Position numbers and translations under genes: made by a program
Assembly: GCF_001517425.1 (NCBI RefSeq)
Contig: NZ_FBWL01000154.1
Coordinates: 1-60,901 of the forward strand
From: Clostridium sp. C105KSO13
GTDB lineage: Bacteria > Bacillota > Clostridia > Lachnospirales > Lachnospiraceae
Direction of reading: 5' to 3'
Length of the DNA stretch: 60,901 nt
Notes under the pieces: generated by a model
What the model was told of the DNA's origin: nothing
Database searches by the model: none
The model's input: only the letters and a program-made list of their open reading frames with translations
Shown: positions 17,541-26,155 of the stretch, piece after piece
Position numbering within the stretch: position 1 is the first letter of the stretch
Layout of the letters: each line of letters starts with the position of its first letter

Positions 17541-19244
17541 CTACAGCTTCAAACCTCGGTATCTGTTCAGGCAGGCATGAATTTCCTGCCTTCTGGGCAA
17601 AGCAAGATTTGCAATGTTTGAATTGCTCTCGCATATCGCTGCCAGTCCGTCCCGCCTAATCTTCTCTTCCAGTTCTTCTGCTATCTTCTGCAGATTCTTT
17701 TTTCCATCCAGCAGGTGTTTCTCCGCATACCTCACACAATACCCAAGAGCTGACACCTGTTCACTATCCACGATCTGCTCCACATAGCGCAGATCTATGG
17801 TTTCCCGGTTAATCTGCACAGACTCTTTTCCCATAGTCTTCATTTTTATTCTGCTGTCTTTGCGTAAGACGTTGTTAGCTCTCGGGCATCTGGAGAATAC
17901 AGGTCTGCCAGCTTTTCCCTCCGGCCCCATAAGCATGGGAAAATTTTCTGCTTCTTTTTTTGCGGGCAATGTAATGTCTCTAGGTACATATCTATCCATC
18001 TGAACGATACAGTCCGCAATGTGGAAATATGCTCCTGAACTTCCGGCTACAATCACCGTCGAAATGCCATATTCCTCGTATAGTTCTGTTATCCTTTCAA
18101 TAAACGGAGTGATCGGTTCCATGTCCCTGTGAATCACCCTCTGCATCAGTTCATCCCGAATCATAAAATTCGTTGCACTTGTGTCTTCATCAATCAGAAG
18201 TAGTTTTGCTCCTGTCTCCATGGCCTCTATCACATTTGCAGCCTGGGAGGTACTTCCACTGGCATCTTCCGTACAAAATCTTATTGTATCCTTTCCGTTG
18301 GGAAGGTCGTTGATAAACATGGAAATATCTGTTTTCTTAATGCTCCTGCCATCTTCAGCCCGGATTTTTACAGCGGAGTCATCTGTGATAACATATTCTC
18401 TTCCGTCACCCGCAATATGATTGTAAACTCCCAGCTCCAGTGCCTTTAAAAGAGTCGACTTGCCATGATAGCCTCCGCCCACGATCAAAGTGATACCCCG
18501 ACGTATTCCCATCCCGGTAATCTTTCCCCTGTGTGGAAGATCCATTGTCACTTTCAGCTCCTCCGGAGACTCAAAGACAACTGCCCCTTTCATAGGCTTT
18601 GAGGAAATTCCCGATTCTCTGGGCAGCACTGAACCATTTGCCACGAAAGCAATCAGCCCCATCTTTGACAGCTGTTTCCTGATAAATTGTTGATCATCCG
18701 CGAGAAATATCATCTGCTGAATCCTTTTCTTGTCACTATTCTTATAATAGAGTGCCCTTTCTACGCTTTCCGGAAGAAAATCAAACAATATCTTCATCAG
18801 TTCCCTTGCATGAATCGTTCTTCCATTCGCCGGGAAGCCCACTTCCAGCCTGAAAATCATATTTCCACTCTTGGGCTCAATTACACATGCAGTGCGTTCC
18901 AAAATTTCCTGTCCGCAGCGGCTCACCGCGATCAAGCCGCTCTTTCCCGATCCCTTTGCCTTAAAAGCATATTGCTCCACAGCGTGTCCAAACTGCCGCG
19001 TCAGGTAATCCTGCAGCGCAGCCCTGCGGTGCTCAGTCTCAAACAATTCTGTCGGAAAGCCCGCTGTCTTTCCCTCAATATGAATACTCAGCTTAGAGGG
19101 TGACGCAAACGGATCTCCCTGCACATGATCAATAGAAAGCTCATATCCCGAAAACCGATATACCCCCCTTGTATCTTTATAAGCAGGGTAGCCCTTGTGG
19201 TCAATCCTGTTCAGCAAATTTCTTAACTCCGCAGATGTCTGCAT
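17541..19244 (-). CDS. PF09818-type ABC-class ATPase
   Basis: A 567-residue predicted ATPase of the ABC_ATPase family (PF09818, related to trypanosome MRB1590). The P-loop is GGGYHGKSTLLKAL near 250 and Walker B is AKLLLIDEDTSATNFM near 330. An N-terminal domain of about 200 residues and a C-terminal domain of about 180 flank the core. There is no membrane domain. I start at the ATG at 19244, which has GGAAGGAG 8 nt upstream. RNA binding has been suggested for the family, but its bacterial role is not established. It is monocistronic, with a palindromic repeat in its leader. Confidence 0.85.
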   Translation of the reverse strand: MQTSAELRNLLNRIDHKGYPAYKDTRGVYRFSGYELSIDHVQGDPFASPSKLSIHIEGKTAGFPTELFETEHRRAALQDYLTRQFGHAVEQYAFKAKGSGKSGLIAVSRCGQEILERTACVIEPKSGNMIFRLEVGFPANGRTIHARELMKILFDFLPESVERALYYKNSDKKRIQQMIFLADDQQFIRKQLSKMGLIAFVANGSVLPRESGISSKPMKGAVVFESPEELKVTMDLPHRGKITGMGIRRGITLIVGGGYHGKSTLLKALELGVYNHIAGDGREYVITDDSAVKIRAEDGRSIKKTDISMFINDLPNGKDTIRFCTEDASGSTSQAANVIEAMETGAKLLLIDEDTSATNFMIRDELMQRVIHRDMEPITPFIERITELYEEYGISTVIVAGSSGAYFHIADCIVQMDRYVPRDITLPAKKEAENFPMLMGPEGKAGRPVFSRCPRANNVLRKDSRIKMKTMGKESVQINRETIDLRYVEQIVDSEQVSALGYCVRYAEKHLLDGKKNLQKIAEELEEKIRRDGLAAICESNSNIANLALPRRQEIHACLNRYRGLKL

Positions 19245-19262
19245 ATTATAAACTCCTTCCCT

Positions 19263-19310
19263 CAAAGGGGTCAGTCCCCTTTGCGCTCCATATTCAGAAT
19301 ATTCTGAATA
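19263..19310. repeat. GGGGAC palindrome plus 20-bp AT palindrome (copy 3)
   Basis: CAAAGGGG-TCAG-TCCCCTTTG (19263-19282) is a hairpin just upstream of the ribosome site of the PF09818 gene. It is followed at 19291-19310 by the perfect 20-bp palindrome TATTCAGAATATTCTGAATA. The same two-part structure, more degraded, is at 4251-4292. Confidence 0.7.
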
Positions 19311-19404
19311 CTGTTTCCGTATACTTTTTTATCTGTCCTATTATACCTCTTTTTACAGACCATGCAAACCTTATTGCTCCCATAAACCTGTTCCCTAATT
19401 GCAG

Positions 19405-19429
19405 AAAAAGCCGCAGGACATCCTGCGGC
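19405..19429 (-). terminator. Terminator of glutamine synthetase gene
   Basis: GCCGCAGGA and TCCTGCGGC form a perfect 9-bp stem with a 2-nt spacer (GCC/GGC base). On the minus strand it is followed by TTTTT. It lies 35 bp after the stop of the gene at 19464-21578. Confidence 0.85.
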
Positions 19430-19463
19430 AATGTTGTAAAAGTATAAACTTTTTAAGTAAATC

Positions 19464-21578
19464 CTACACTTCAAAAATCAAATCACCATAGGATGGCATC
19501 GGCCACACTTCTTTGTCTACTATCATCTCCAGCTTGTCAACCGGTGTGCGGAGAACATCCATAGCCGGAAATACATCTGTGTGATAGAAGTTGGCCCGAA
19601 CAGCTCCTTCCTCTTTATGTGCCGCTTCGTCCGTAACTTTAACCAGCGATTCCAAAGCATCTCTCGTCTCGGTCAGCAACGCAGAAACGTTCTCCAAAAG
19701 TTCCGACTGTACAGATGTATCTGCTCCCGCTTCCTTTACGGCAAGAATTGTATCTGCCAGTGTCTTTGTATACTTCATAACTGCAGGGATAATTTGTTTG
19801 CTCGTCATATCAATCATAGTACGTGCTTCAATGTTAATAGCCTTCGCATATGTTTCGTACTGAATCTCTGCACGGGATTCCAGTTCAGCCCTTGTGAATA
19901 CACTAAACTTCTCAAATAAGTTTACAGCTTTCCTGGTTGTCATGGAAGGTATAGCCTCCACCATAGATTTAATGTTTGGAAGTCCCCGTCTTTCGGCTTC
20001 TTCCACCCACGCCTCTGAATATCCGTCGCCGTTAAATACAATTGCCTGGTTCTCTGTTGCATATTCCTTAATCAAATCATGAAGTGCCAGCTCAAAGTCA
20101 TCTGCTTTCTCCAGCACATCACATGCCTCAGAAAATGCCTCTGCAACAATAGTATTTAAAACAATGTTGGGAGCCGCTATGGAATCCCTGGATCCAACCA
20201 TACGGAATTCAAATTTATTCCCTGTAAATGCAAATGGTGATGTTCTGTTCCTGTCTGTGGCGTCTTTGATAAGACCGGGCAATGTCCTGACTCCGGTCCT
20301 CAGCCTCTCGCCCTTTATACTGTGGGTGGCCTCTCCTGTGCTGACCAACTGTTCCATCACATCTGCAAGCTGCTCTCCAAGGAAAACAGAAATGATTGCC
20401 GGAGGTGCCTCATTTGCTCCCAGTCTGTGATCATTTCCCGGATCAGCGGCAGATTCGCGCAGCAGATCTGCATGTTTATTGACCGCCTTCAAAATACACA
20501 TCAAAACTAACAGAAATTGTGTGTTTTCATGAGGGGTCACACCGGGATCCAGCATATTGATTCCATCATCTGTAATCAGGGACCAGTTATTATGCTTGCC
20601 GGAACCATTCACACCTGCAAAAGGTTTTTCGTGGAGCAGGCATTTCATACCATGCTGGCAGGCTACTCTCTTCATAGTCTGCATAATCAGCTGATTATGA
20701 TCTACCGCTATATTAGCCGGCGAATAAATAGAAGCCAGCTCATGCTGTGCCGGAGCCACCTCATTGTGCTGAGTCTTTGCGGGAACCCCTACCTTCCACA
20801 ACTCCTGGTTTATATCCTTCATGTAGGAGGCCACTCTCTGGCGGATGGTGCCAAAGTAATGATCATCCATCTCCTGTCCCTTCGGCGGCATTGCCCCGAA
20901 CAAAGTACGGCCTGTGTAAATTAAGTCCTTTCTCTGTAAAAACTTCTCTGCATCCACGAGGAAATATTCCTGTTCAGGACCGACAGAAGGTGTAACTCTT
21001 TTTGAAGTAGTGTTTCCAAAAAGACAGAGAAGCCTTAATGCCTGAACGGAAATCGCCTCCATAGATCTCAAAAGAGGTGTTTTCTGATCCAATGCCTCAC
21101 CTTTGTATGAGCAAAACGCTGTGGGTATGCAAAGCGTTGCCCCTCCCGCATCCTTCCTTATAAATGCGGGTGATGTACAATCCCAGGCTGTATATCCTCT
21201 TGCTTCAAACGTTGCCCTAAGCCCGCCTGACGGAAATGATGACGCATCCGGTTCTCCCTTAATTAATTCTTTCCCAGAAAAGCTCATCAGCACTTTGCCA
21301 CTTGGAAGAGGCGCAGAAATGAAAGAATCATGCTTTTCGGCAGTCACTCCTGTCATGGGCTGAAACCAGTGTGTGTAGTGGGTTGCCCCCTTTTCAATCG
21401 CCCATTCCTTCATCTCGTGTGCGATCACATCAGCAGTCGCAAGATCCAGTTCATTCCCTTCCTCAATTGTTTCTCTCAGGTTTTTGTAGACCTTCTTTGG
21501 CAAACGTTCCTGCATTACAGTATCATTAAACACGTTTTCCCCAAAAATATCCGCAACGTTGATCAATTCTGCGCTCAT
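19464..21578 (-). CDS. glnN: Type III glutamine synthetase
   Basis: A 704-residue glutamine synthetase of the GSIII class, which makes glutamine from glutamate, ammonia and ATP. The length is typical of GSIII (about 700, against 450 for GSI). Recognisable segments are [10 protein letters not shown] near 200, the [16 protein letters not shown] strand, [10 protein letters not shown] near 340 and [15 protein letters not shown] near 405. A GSIII-specific C-terminal helical region follows. It is monocistronic, starts at ATG behind AGGAAGGAAGGA and has its own terminator. Its leader contains a hairpin followed by T residues. Confidence 0.95.
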   Translation of the reverse strand: MSAELINVADIFGENVFNDTVMQERLPKKVYKNLRETIEEGNELDLATADVIAHEMKEWAIEKGATHYTHWFQPMTGVTAEKHDSFISAPLPSGKVLMSFSGKELIKGEPDASSFPSGGLRATFEARGYTAWDCTSPAFIRKDAGGATLCIPTAFCSYKGEALDQKTPLLRSMEAISVQALRLLCLFGNTTSKRVTPSVGPEQEYFLVDAEKFLQRKDLIYTGRTLFGAMPPKGQEMDDHYFGTIRQRVASYMKDINQELWKVGVPAKTQHNEVAPAQHELASIYSPANIAVDHNQLIMQTMKRVACQHGMKCLLHEKPFAGVNGSGKHNNWSLITDDGINMLDPGVTPHENTQFLLVLMCILKAVNKHADLLRESAADPGNDHRLGANEAPPAIISVFLGEQLADVMEQLVSTGEATHSIKGERLRTGVRTLPGLIKDATDRNRTSPFAFTGNKFEFRMVGSRDSIAAPNIVLNTIVAEAFSEACDVLEKADDFELALHDLIKEYATENQAIVFNGDGYSEAWVEEAERRGLPNIKSMVEAIPSMTTRKAVNLFEKFSVFTRAELESRAEIQYETYAKAINIEARTMIDMTSKQIIPAVMKYTKTLADTILAVKEAGADTSVQSELLENVSALLTETRDALESLVKVTDEAAHKEEGAVRANFYHTDVFPAMDVLRTPVDKLEMIVDKEVWPMPSYGDLIFEV

Positions 21579-21622
21579 AATTCCTTCCTTCCTCTTCGCT
21601 ATATGTGAATCCTGTTTTCTAT

Positions 21623-21654
21623 AAAAGCCGAAACACGATTATCGAGTTTCGCTT
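21623..21654 (-). promoter_or_regulatory. Leader hairpin upstream of glnN
   Basis: On the minus strand AAGCGAAAC...GTTTCGGCTTTT forms a hairpin with one bulge followed by T residues, 45 bp before the glnN start codon. Its position suggests an attenuator, but the T-run is short and interrupted. No riboswitch class is recognised. Confidence 0.35.
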
Positions 21655-21712
21655 GTTATCACGGTGGCTGCCAAGGAATATACACATATGTGCATCGGGC
21701 TCGTCACTCGCG

Positions 21713-21750
21713 AAAATAAAAAGGCACTCCAAGTCATCTTGGAACGCCTT
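21713..21750 (-). terminator. Terminator of the aldolase gene
   Basis: AAGGCGTTCCAAG and CTTGGAGTGCCTT pair on the minus strand with one internal mismatch region, followed by TTTATTTT. It is 65 bp after the fba stop codon. Confidence 0.8.
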
Positions 21751-21814
21751 CGTTCATATCTACGTGTGTTAGTATACCTCAACCGTCAAAAAAAGGCAAG
21801 TAAAATCTTAAATT

Positions 21815-22681
21815 TTATTCAGCTTTTCCGACTGAGCCGAATAATTCCATCTTTTCCTTTACAGTTGCAATAATTGCATCCGTACCTGGTTTCAACAGTT
21901 TGCGTGGGTCAAAGCCCTTTCCTTCCAAATCTTTTCCTGCCTCGATATATTTACGTGTTGCTGCTGCAAAAGTTAACTGACATTCAGTATTTACATTAAT
22001 TTTTGCGACTCCTAAGTCAATAGCTTTTTTAATCATATCATCCGGAATACCTGTTCCGCCATGAAGCACCAGAGGCATATCTTTTGTCAGCTTTTGAATA
22101 GCATCCAGAGTCTCAAAGCTTAATCCCTCCCAATTTTCAGGGTATTTGCCGTGGATATTGCCGATTCCCGCTGCCAGGAAATCAATTCCAAGGTCTGCTA
22201 TCATCTTGCACTCCTGGGGATCGGCACACTCACCTCTTCCGATCACTCCGTCTTCTTCGCCTCCGATAGAGCCGACCTCTGCCTCCAGAGACATTCCATG
22301 TTCTTTTACAATGTCCACAAGTTCCTTAGTCTTAGCCACATTCTCTTCAATCGGGTAATGGGACCCGTCAAACATAATGGAGGAAAACCCTGCTTCCACA
22401 CACTTCAGACATCCTTCATAACTGCCATGATCCAAATGAAGTGCTACTGGAACAGTAATGTTCATCTCTTCCAGCATAGCTTTCACCATAGCTGTAACCG
22501 TCTTGTATCCTGTCATATATTTTCCGGCCCCTTCGGACACACCCAGAATTACCGGGGAGTTACATTCCTGAGCTGTTGCCAGGATAGCTTTTGTCCATTC
22601 CAGGTTGTTAATGTTAAACTGACCTACTGCATAGTGGCCGGCCTTTGCCTTTTGAAGCATTTCTTTTGCTGATACTAACAT
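21815..22681 (-). CDS. fba: Class II fructose-bisphosphate aldolase
   Basis: A 288-residue zinc-dependent aldolase of glycolysis (FbaA/GatY/KbaY group). It has the N-terminal FNINNLEWTKAIL, the catalytic aspartate and zinc histidine in LHLDHGSYEG (D84, H85), the second zinc site in GNIHGKYPENWEG near 180, and the LHGGTGIPDD phosphate loop near 208. GGAGG lies 8 nt upstream of the ATG. It is monocistronic with its own terminator. Fructose 1,6-bisphosphate is the likeliest substrate; tagatose bisphosphate cannot be excluded. Confidence 0.9.
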   Translation of the reverse strand: MLVSAKEMLQKAKAGHYAVGQFNINNLEWTKAILATAQECNSPVILGVSEGAGKYMTGYKTVTAMVKAMLEEMNITVPVALHLDHGSYEGCLKCVEAGFSSIMFDGSHYPIEENVAKTKELVDIVKEHGMSLEAEVGSIGGEEDGVIGRGECADPQECKMIADLGIDFLAAGIGNIHGKYPENWEGLSFETLDAIQKLTKDMPLVLHGGTGIPDDMIKKAIDLGVAKINVNTECQLTFAAATRKYIEAGKDLEGKGFDPRKLLKPGTDAIIATVKEKMELFGSVGKAE

Positions 22682-22755
22682 ATTATATCCTCCACTTCTC
22701 TGTCAAATCTTTTCTTATTATAGCTTATCAAAGGAAAAAAGACAATCTGAAAATT

Positions 22756-22793
22756 AAAAAACCGAGATATCCAATGAAATGGACATTCCCGGT
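22756..22793 (-). terminator. Possible terminator after tRNA-Glu
   Basis: An imperfect stem (ACCGGGAATGTCCA against TGGATATCTCGGT) followed by TTTTT on the minus strand, starting 12 bp past the tRNA 3' end. Confidence 0.5.
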
Positions 22794-22804
22794 AATTGGT
22801 TCAG

Positions 22805-22876
22805 TGACTCCGAGGGGAATCGAACCCCTGATTCCAGCGTGAGAGGCTAGCGTCTTAACCGCTTGACCACGGAGCC
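22805..22876 (-). tRNA. tRNA-Glu (anticodon CTC)
   Basis: On the minus strand the acceptor GGCTCCG pairs with CGGAGTC (one G-U), the D-arm is GGTCAAGCGGTTAAGAC, the anticodon loop CTCTCAC gives anticodon CTC, and the T-arm is AGGGGTTCGATTCCCCT. The discriminator is A and CCA is not encoded. The fold is complete. Confidence 0.93.
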
Positions 22877-22959
22877 TTAATCTATAGCGCTTTCACAAGC
22901 GAATTTAATTATACTATACCTTGTCCGCTTATGCAAGCACTATTTTAAAAAAATTTTTA

Positions 22960-23886
22960 TTATGATATTTCACCATTTCCAGAAAGTCTTTGAATACTTT
23001 TCTTTGTTACCATAATCTGCAGACCTTGTTTCATATTCTTTACCACCACTTCATCATGCTCACCGCCAAACTCGCCATCCAGTGTCCATGGGATCTCTTC
23101 CACTGACTCAAAATGGATCTCGCCGGAGCGGAACGAATACATGTGCTTAGAGTCAATTTGTTTGAGTACAAGTGCACCAATAGTTTCATTTAATTCTATT
23201 GGATTCTTTGGTGTCTTGATCAATGTGACTTCAAACTGCCCGTCATCGAACACCACATCCTTGCCGATAATGCCCTTAAAGCCGCCGACAGACCGTGAAT
23301 TGGTCACCATGCCATACACAAATTCGTCCTCGATTGTCTCGCCATCATGGATCACTTTAATGTGATAAGAAGGAATATTAAAAATTCGCTTTGTTCCCTC
23401 CAGTACATAAGCCAAATGCCCCAGTACATTCTTCATGCTCTGTTTTGTCTCATATGACACATCTGTAAAAAGGCCGAAAGCTGCAATGTAGACAAAAAAA
23501 TCATCGTTAAATACACCCACATCGCAGGAAAAGGGGACTCCGTTCGCTGCGGTATCTGCTGCCTCCAGCAAATTCTTCGAAATATGAAGGCTGTTCGCAA
23601 AGTCGTTCGTTGTACCCGCCGGAATATAGCCTATGGGAACCTTTTTCTCTCTTTTCAGCATGCCGGTCACCACCTCACCCAGAGTCCCGTCACCGCCGCT
23701 GCAGACCACTACATCATAGTCTTCTTCATACGAAAATGTTTTCGCAAGTGCGTCATGGTAACGCTGAGTAGGGTATACAGTGATCTCATACCCCCCTTTA
23801 ACAAAAATATCCAATACCTCGGATAATTTAGGTTTCAGCAGGCCTAAGCCCGCATTGATGTTGTAAATAAACAGCATTCTCTTCAT
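22960..23886 (-). CDS. YegS/DgkB-type lipid kinase
   Basis: A 308-residue diacylglycerol-kinase-catalytic-domain protein that phosphorylates a lipid such as diacylglycerol. It shows the N-terminal FIYNINAGLG and the nucleotide loop CSGGDGTLGEV near residue 60, then PAGTTNDFANSL near 85. A C-terminal beta-sandwich contains DGQFEVTLI. I start at the ATG at 23886 behind GGAGGA; a GTG at 23952 would add 22 residues that do not look like the family. The precise lipid substrate is not evident. Confidence 0.88.
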   Translation of the reverse strand: MKRMLFIYNINAGLGLLKPKLSEVLDIFVKGGYEITVYPTQRYHDALAKTFSYEEDYDVVVCSGGDGTLGEVVTGMLKREKKVPIGYIPAGTTNDFANSLHISKNLLEAADTAANGVPFSCDVGVFNDDFFVYIAAFGLFTDVSYETKQSMKNVLGHLAYVLEGTKRIFNIPSYHIKVIHDGETIEDEFVYGMVTNSRSVGGFKGIIGKDVVFDDGQFEVTLIKTPKNPIELNETIGALVLKQIDSKHMYSFRSGEIHFESVEEIPWTLDGEFGGEHDEVVVKNMKQGLQIMVTKKSIQRLSGNGEIS

Positions 23887-23981
23887 ATATTGTAAGTCCT
23901 CCACTATGACAAAACAGGTACTGCGAATTCCCTGAAGAGGGAAATGGTTCACCGTTCATCTTCCTTGTATGACATCATTAT

Positions 23982-24013
23982 AAAAGAGGCTGTACAAAAG
24001 CACAACCTCTTTT
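23982..24013 (-). terminator. Terminator of the murB-rapZ-whiA-crh operon
   Basis: AAAGAGGTTGTGC and GTACAGCCTCTTTT pair on the minus strand, ending in T residues, 41 bp after the crh stop. The stem also has A residues on the other side, so it could act in both directions. Confidence 0.75.
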
Positions 24014-24054
24014 CACTCTTTATTATATTTTCAAAGTAACAGTTCTTCCAACTG

Positions 24055-24309
24055 CTATTCCTTGCACAGGAATGTCTTGATTCCTTCTGCAGCTTTCTGT
24101 TCATCTTCTCCGTCTGTCACTACTGTGAGCTTTTCGCCGTCTGTAATGCTTAAACTCATCATCCCCATAATGCTCTTTGCATTGATTTTCTTTCCATTCA
24201 CCTGGATAAATATTTTACTTGCGTACTGGCTTGCCTCCTGTACTAACAATGCGATTGGTCTTCCGTCCAGTGCTTCTTCATGTTTTACAACAACCGGTGT
24301 TTCAATCAT
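24055..24309 (-). CDS. crh: Crh-like HPr paralogue lacking His15
   Basis: An 84-residue HPr-fold protein. Where HPr has the phosphorylated His15 in GLHARPA, this protein has Asp15 in ALDGRPI, so it cannot accept phosphate from enzyme I in the PTS. Ser46, the HPr-kinase site, is retained in AKSIMGMM. This pattern (His15 lost, Ser46 kept) defines Crh, a CcpA corepressor in Bacillus, where residue 15 is Gln. It overlaps whiA by 4 bp (ATGA), matching the Bacillus whiA-crh order. The catabolite-repression role is inferred. Confidence 0.85.
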   Translation of the reverse strand: MIETPVVVKHEEALDGRPIALLVQEASQYASKIFIQVNGKKINAKSIMGMMSLSITDGEKLTVVTDGEDEQKAAEGIKTFLCKE

Positions 24310-25265
24310 AATAATCCTCCTTGCTTTTGCCTTGCCTGTTCTGCCATTTCGCTCAGTTTGCGAAGTCTGTGGTTTACGCCAGACTTTCCAACGGGCGGTG
24401 ATAAAAGTTCCCCCAGCTCTTTCAGGGTCGCGTCAGGGTGAGCAAGACGGGCAAGCGCTACCTGCTCAAGTCCCTCCGTCAATTTTCCAAAACCTATCGT
24501 ATCTCTCAGATATGTAATATCCTCCATCTGCTTCACAGAGGCTGATACCGTTTTGTTGATGTTGGCAGTCTCACAATTTACCTTACGATTTACTGTGTTG
24601 CGCATTTCTTTCAGAATCCTGACATTTTCCAATTCCATCAAAGAGATGTGCGCTTCCATTATATTCAATATATCTACTATCTGAGAACCTTCCTTCAGGT
24701 ACACAACATACGACCTTTTTCTTTGGATAACTTTTGCATCCATAGCGAATCCGCATATTAATTCCTGAATCTGATATGCAAGTTCTTCAGAAGCGCAGAC
24801 AATCTCAAAATGATATGACTTGTTTGGATCACTCATCGAGCCTGCGGCAAGAAAAGCGCCTCTGATAAAAGAGCGTCTGCAGCAAGTCTGCTGTATGACC
24901 AGTGGATTTATACTGTGAACCCTTACAACATCCGCCTGGTGTCCATCTGCCAGCTTTACCGCCTGAAGGATACGAAGTGCATCTTTATGCCCCTTTACAA
25001 TCACAGCATATGAAACACTTTGCTTCGATATGTTTCTTCGGATAGAGATATCAGCTTCTATATTAAATGTTTTTTCTATTAATGTAAAGCACTTTCTTGC
25101 AACAGAGAGATTTTCCGAATGAACTCTTACGCTGTGACGGCCATAATCATCAGTAAATACTAAACCACACAGGCTGATCAATGCTGCCAGTTCCGCAATC
25201 TGACAATGCCTTGCCGTGTTTAACTGTCTTGAAAGTTCTTCTTTCACCTTCCCTGAAAATGACAT
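24306..25265 (-). CDS. whiA: WhiA DNA-binding protein
   Basis: A 319-residue WhiA: an N-terminal degenerate LAGLIDADG-like region (SFSGKVKEELSRQ, then RRSFIRGAFLAAGSMSDPNK near 135) and a C-terminal helix-turn-helix (LARLAHPDATLKELGELL then GKSGVNHRLRKL). In Streptomyces it is a sporulation regulator; in Bacillus it affects division and chromosome segregation. It is 10 bp from rapZ and overlaps crh. A yvcK gene, present here in Bacillus, is absent. Confidence 0.94.
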   Translation of the reverse strand: MSFSGKVKEELSRQLNTARHCQIAELAALISLCGLVFTDDYGRHSVRVHSENLSVARKCFTLIEKTFNIEADISIRRNISKQSVSYAVIVKGHKDALRILQAVKLADGHQADVVRVHSINPLVIQQTCCRRSFIRGAFLAAGSMSDPNKSYHFEIVCASEELAYQIQELICGFAMDAKVIQRKRSYVVYLKEGSQIVDILNIMEAHISLMELENVRILKEMRNTVNRKVNCETANINKTVSASVKQMEDITYLRDTIGFGKLTEGLEQVALARLAHPDATLKELGELLSPPVGKSGVNHRLRKLSEMAEQARQKQGGLL

Positions 25266-25275
25266 CTTGTTCTCC

Positions 25276-26154
25276 CTATTTCGCCTTTGTTATTACATCT
25301 TTCCCAATGTCACGGTGTTCGATACGCACCCCATAACTTCCCTTGGGCTCCAGATATTGGTATAAAACGTTCGACAGAGTTACCGAACGGTGCTTGCCGC
25401 CGGTGCATCCCACAGCAATTACCAGCTGATTTTTACCCTCCAGGATATAATTCGGAATAAGAAAATCAATCATCTCTGTCAGCTTATCCAAAAATTCCCT
25501 GGATTTATCATTATCCATGACATAACCCTGAACCTCAGGGTCGTTTCCGGTTTTCGGACGCAACTCTTCAATATAATACGGATTTGGCAGAAAACGAACA
25601 TCAAATACCAAATCAGCATCTCTGGGAATTCCATATTTAAACCCAAAAGACATCACTGTGATATATAGATTCTTGAAGTCCTTTCCTTCTACAAAAATTT
25701 TTTCAAGTTCAAGCCTCAGCTCCTTTGTCAGCATCTTACTTGTATCAAGTATATACGCAGCCCGCATTTTTAAGAACGCAATCTTCTCTCTTTCTTTTGC
25801 GATACCCACATCAATATGCCCCATACAGCCCAGAGGATGCTGACGTCTGGTTTCTTTGTATCTTTTTACAAGAACATCATCTGCCGCATCCAAAAATAGA
25901 ATTTCGTAGTGTATTCCCATTTTGTCAATTTGAGCGAGCTTTTCTTCCAGCCCTTTAAAAGCCTGACTGCCCCGGATATCTATACCCAATGCGACCTTAT
26001 CAATTTCGGTATCCGGAGTGGAAAACATTTCTGCAAATTTGATCATCAGAGGTATGGGAAGATTATCCACGCAAAAATATCCTTTATCCTCCAGAACCTT
26101 TAAGGCTGTGGATTTCCCCGCTCCTGACATGCCAGTAACAATTACAAATCTCAT
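25276..26154 (-). CDS. rapZ: RapZ/YvcJ nucleotide-binding protein
   Basis: A 292-residue P-loop protein of the RapZ family with Walker A GMSGAGKST at residues 8-16, the VDNLPIPLM segment, DAADDVLVKRYKETRRQHPL near 92-111, and the C-terminal AVGCTGGKHRSVTLS near 245. RapZ binds small RNAs controlling GlmS in enterics; Bacillus YvcJ hydrolyses nucleotides. Gaps of 1 bp to murB and 10 bp to whiA indicate one operon. Confidence 0.94.
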   Translation of the reverse strand: MRFVIVTGMSGAGKSTALKVLEDKGYFCVDNLPIPLMIKFAEMFSTPDTEIDKVALGIDIRGSQAFKGLEEKLAQIDKMGIHYEILFLDAADDVLVKRYKETRRQHPLGCMGHIDVGIAKEREKIAFLKMRAAYILDTSKMLTKELRLELEKIFVEGKDFKNLYITVMSFGFKYGIPRDADLVFDVRFLPNPYYIEELRPKTGNDPEVQGYVMDNDKSREFLDKLTEMIDFLIPNYILEGKNQLVIAVGCTGGKHRSVTLSNVLYQYLEPKGSYGVRIEHRDIGKDVITKAK

Positions 26155-26155
26155 G

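Noticed and set aside
19271-19474. A 67-codon minus-strand frame between the PF09818 gene and glnN
   Set aside because: It covers the glnN terminator and the palindromic repeat and shows no protein-like pattern.
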